DNA of 7,143 bases, taken from the NCBI GenBank assembly GCA_001801495.1, contig MGXW01000043.1, positions 1-7,143 of the forward strand, read 5' to 3'. Numbering within the stretch: the stretch's first letter is position 1; each line of letters opens with the position of its first letter. The notes below the pieces were generated by a model. That model worked only from the letters and a program-made list of their open reading frames with translations, ran no database searches and was not told the DNA's origin. This document shows, piece after piece, positions 6,533 through 7,143 of this stretch. This DNA is from Gammaproteobacteria bacterium RIFCSPHIGHO2_12_FULL_37_34 (GTDB lineage: Bacteria; Pseudomonadota; Gammaproteobacteria; DSM-16500). Made by a program: the position numbers and the translations under genes.

Positions 6533-6981
6533 GCGTTCAAACGCACTAATGCATCACGTGCTGGTTCAAAATCATGCGCTCTGGATGCTTGAAACCATTT
6601 GCGAGCAAGTGTTTTATTAGGCGATACGCCTAAACCATACAGATACATCAATCCAAGATTATATTGGGCACTTGCTAATCCATGATTGGCAGCTTGTTGA
6701 TACCAATATAATGCTTTGGTGTAATCCCGCTCAATGCCTTTACCAGCAGCATACATATAAGCTAATTCGTTTTCGGCAAAAGGATCACCATCATTTGCTG
6801 CGCGGCTAAAATAATAAAAAGCCTGTTTATCATCACGCGCCACCCCACGACCCAACAAATATCGCATCCCTTTATCCGTTGTTGTATCGCTTCGACCAAA
6901 TGAAAGCATACTTGTATCACCGTGAGTAGAGCAGGAAATCAACAGTAAACTGATCCATGCTATGATCATGAATCTAAACAT
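6529..6981 (-). CDS. Sel1-repeat lipoprotein
   Basis: A 150-residue predicted lipoprotein when started at 6981. Residues 1-16 form a hydrophobic signal peptide and the lipobox is LISC, with Cys17 as the lipidation site. Ser18 at position +2 argues for outer-membrane sorting by the E. coli rule. About three Sel1/TPR-like repeats follow: roughly 34-66, 67-102 and 103-138, with signatures such as AYMYAAGKGIERDYTKALYWY (parts of 74-94) and the A-x-N-x-G turns. Such repeats make a helical solenoid for protein-protein contact; the partner is unknown. An ATG at 7017 is in frame but lies within the likely -10 promoter element and would put charged residues before the signal. The 6981 start has a good AGAAGG (6996-6991), 9 nt upstream, and is preferred. 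The gene overlaps rsmA by 4 nt and heads this operon, in the position where E. coli has pdxA/apaG around rsmA. Confidence 0.85.
   Translation of the reverse strand: MFRFMIIAWISLLLISCSTHGDTSMLSFGRSDTTTDKGMRYLLGRGVARDDKQAFYYFSRAANDGDPFAENELAYMYAAGKGIERDYTKALYWYQQAANHGLASAQYNLGLMYLYGLGVSPNKTLARKWFQASRAHDFEPARDALVRLNA
6532..6545 (-). promoter_or_regulatory. Small hairpin at the rsmA start
   Basis: On the mRNA sense the sequence TGCGT-TTGA-ACGCA forms a 5-bp stem with a 4-nt loop, and its last base is the A of the rsmA ATG. It occupies the normal ribosome-site position and lies within the last codons of the Sel1 gene. A ribosome finishing the Sel1 gene would open it, which fits translational coupling. 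The stem is short, so its real stability is uncertain. Confidence 0.35.
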
Positions 6982-6985
6982 GTCT

Positions 6986-6995
6986 GAAGGCCTTC
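6986..6995. repeat. 10-bp perfect palindrome GAAGGCCTTC
   Basis: The palindrome lies 4 nt upstream of the preferred Sel1-gene start and contains most of its ribosome site (AGAAGG on the minus strand at 6996-6991). It could be an operator-like site or chance. It has no loop, so a small RNA hairpin is unlikely unless the centre opens. Confidence 0.5.
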
Positions 6996-7000
6996 TGTAT

Positions 7001-7040
7001 ATTCTTGAAAGAATCATTATAATGTGTGCTATTCAAGAAT
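7001..7040. repeat. Inverted repeats in the Sel1/nicotinate phosphoribosyltransferase spacer
   Basis: ATTCTTGAA at 7001-7009 is the exact reverse complement of TTCAAGAAT at 7032-7040, with 22 nt between. The left arm is also part of its own dyad ATTCTT-GA-AAGAAT (7001-7014), and the right arm of ATTC-AA-GAAT (7031-7040). Two similar dyads therefore flank the shared -10 element at 7016-7023. The pattern resembles paired operator sites for a dimeric regulator; no particular regulator can be named from it. Confidence 0.65.
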
Positions 7041-7045
7041 GTATA
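7016..7045 (-). promoter_or_regulatory. Candidate promoter of the Sel1-rsmA-apaH operon
   Basis: Reading leftward, a perfect TATAAT lies at 7021-7016 and TATACA (4/6 to the -35 consensus) at 7045-7040, with an 18-nt spacer. Transcription would start near 7009, giving a leader of about 28 nt before the ATG at 6981. This would place the alternative ATG at 7017 upstream of the transcript and supports the shorter protein. Confidence 0.5.
7018..7023 (+). promoter_or_regulatory. Candidate -10 element for the nicotinate phosphoribosyltransferase gene
   Basis: The octamer ATTATAAT at 7016-7023 is its own reverse complement, so a perfect TATAAT also reads rightward at 7018-7023. No good -35 box is seen at the right distance; the nearest bases, around 6994-7001, match poorly. 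It would give a leader of about 35 nt. A second -10-like TATAGT is at 7042-7047 but lies very close to the ribosome site. Confidence 0.35.
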
Positions 7046-7064
7046 GTCACTTAAAGGGCCACTC

Positions 7065-7143
7065 ATGTTGCATTATTCGCCATTATTAACTGATTTCTAC
7101 CAGCTCACCATGGCTTATGGCTATTGGCAACTCAATATGCATG
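7065..7143 (+). CDS. Nicotinate phosphoribosyltransferase (partial, 5' end only)
   Basis: Only the first 26 codons are in the window. They contain the segment SPLLTDFYQLTMAYGYW (residues 5-21), the characteristic N-terminus of nicotinate phosphoribosyltransferase of the NAD salvage (Preiss-Handler) pathway. This enzyme joins nicotinate to phosphoribosyl pyrophosphate, with ATP hydrolysis, to give nicotinate mononucleotide. The start is supported by AAAGGG at 7053-7058 with 6-nt spacing. The gene is divergent from the Sel1 gene, with inverted repeats between them that could be an operator. The usual symbol would be pncB, but several sequence classes share the name and the visible part is too short to choose. 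Confidence 0.85.
   Translation, partial: MLHYSPLLTDFYQLTMAYGYWQLNMH

Noticed and set aside
1..7143. Defence system, prophage, insertion sequence, tRNA or CRISPR array
   Set aside because: Almost every base belongs to conserved housekeeping genes or short spacers. No transposase, terminal repeats, cloverleaf-like sequence or spaced direct repeats were seen.

Overview
The window looks like core chromosome from a gammaproteobacterium with a moderately AT-rich genome. The gene order shows this best. The blocks folA><apaH-rsmA and ygfB-pepP-ubiH both occur in Escherichia coli, at two distant loci, and here they sit side by side. The AT-richness, the Sel1-repeat lipoprotein and the acyl-carrier/acyl-AMP-ligase fusion would suit Legionellales (Legionella/Coxiella-like), but that placement is inference.

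Layout, left to right. Positions 1-1269 (minus) hold the first 423 codons of a fusion of an acyl carrier domain and a fatty acyl-AMP ligase; the gene runs off the left edge. It is the visible distal gene of a tight minus-strand operon: ygfB (4358-3792), pepP (3782-2472), ubiH (2437-1277), then the fusion gene, with gaps of 9, 34 and 7 nt. A 70-nt divergent spacer separates ygfB from folA (4429-4941, plus), the dihydrofolate reductase gene. folA converges on apaH with only 6 nt between the stop codons. A second tight minus-strand operon follows: Sel1 lipoprotein (6981-6529), rsmA (6532-5753) and apaH (5751-4948), linked by an ATGA overlap and a TAA-T-ATG junction. At the right edge a nicotinate phosphoribosyltransferase gene (from 7065, plus) is cut after 26 codons. 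It is divergent from the Sel1 gene across an 83-nt region holding a palindromic -10 element and inverted repeats.

Functionally the window joins ubiquinone synthesis (ubiH), proline-specific peptide turnover (pepP), folate reduction (folA), 16S rRNA dimethylation (rsmA), Ap4A hydrolysis (apaH) and NAD salvage (nicotinate phosphoribosyltransferase). Two accessory-looking genes are attached: the carrier/ligase fusion, in the place where E. coli has ubiI, and the lipoprotein, in the place of pdxA/apaG. I saw no RNA genes, CRISPR arrays, insertion sequences or clear terminators, and no gene-free stretch over 300 nt. The parts most worth a second look are the fusion gene and the symmetrical regulatory region at 6986-7045. 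The rest is ordinary housekeeping DNA.
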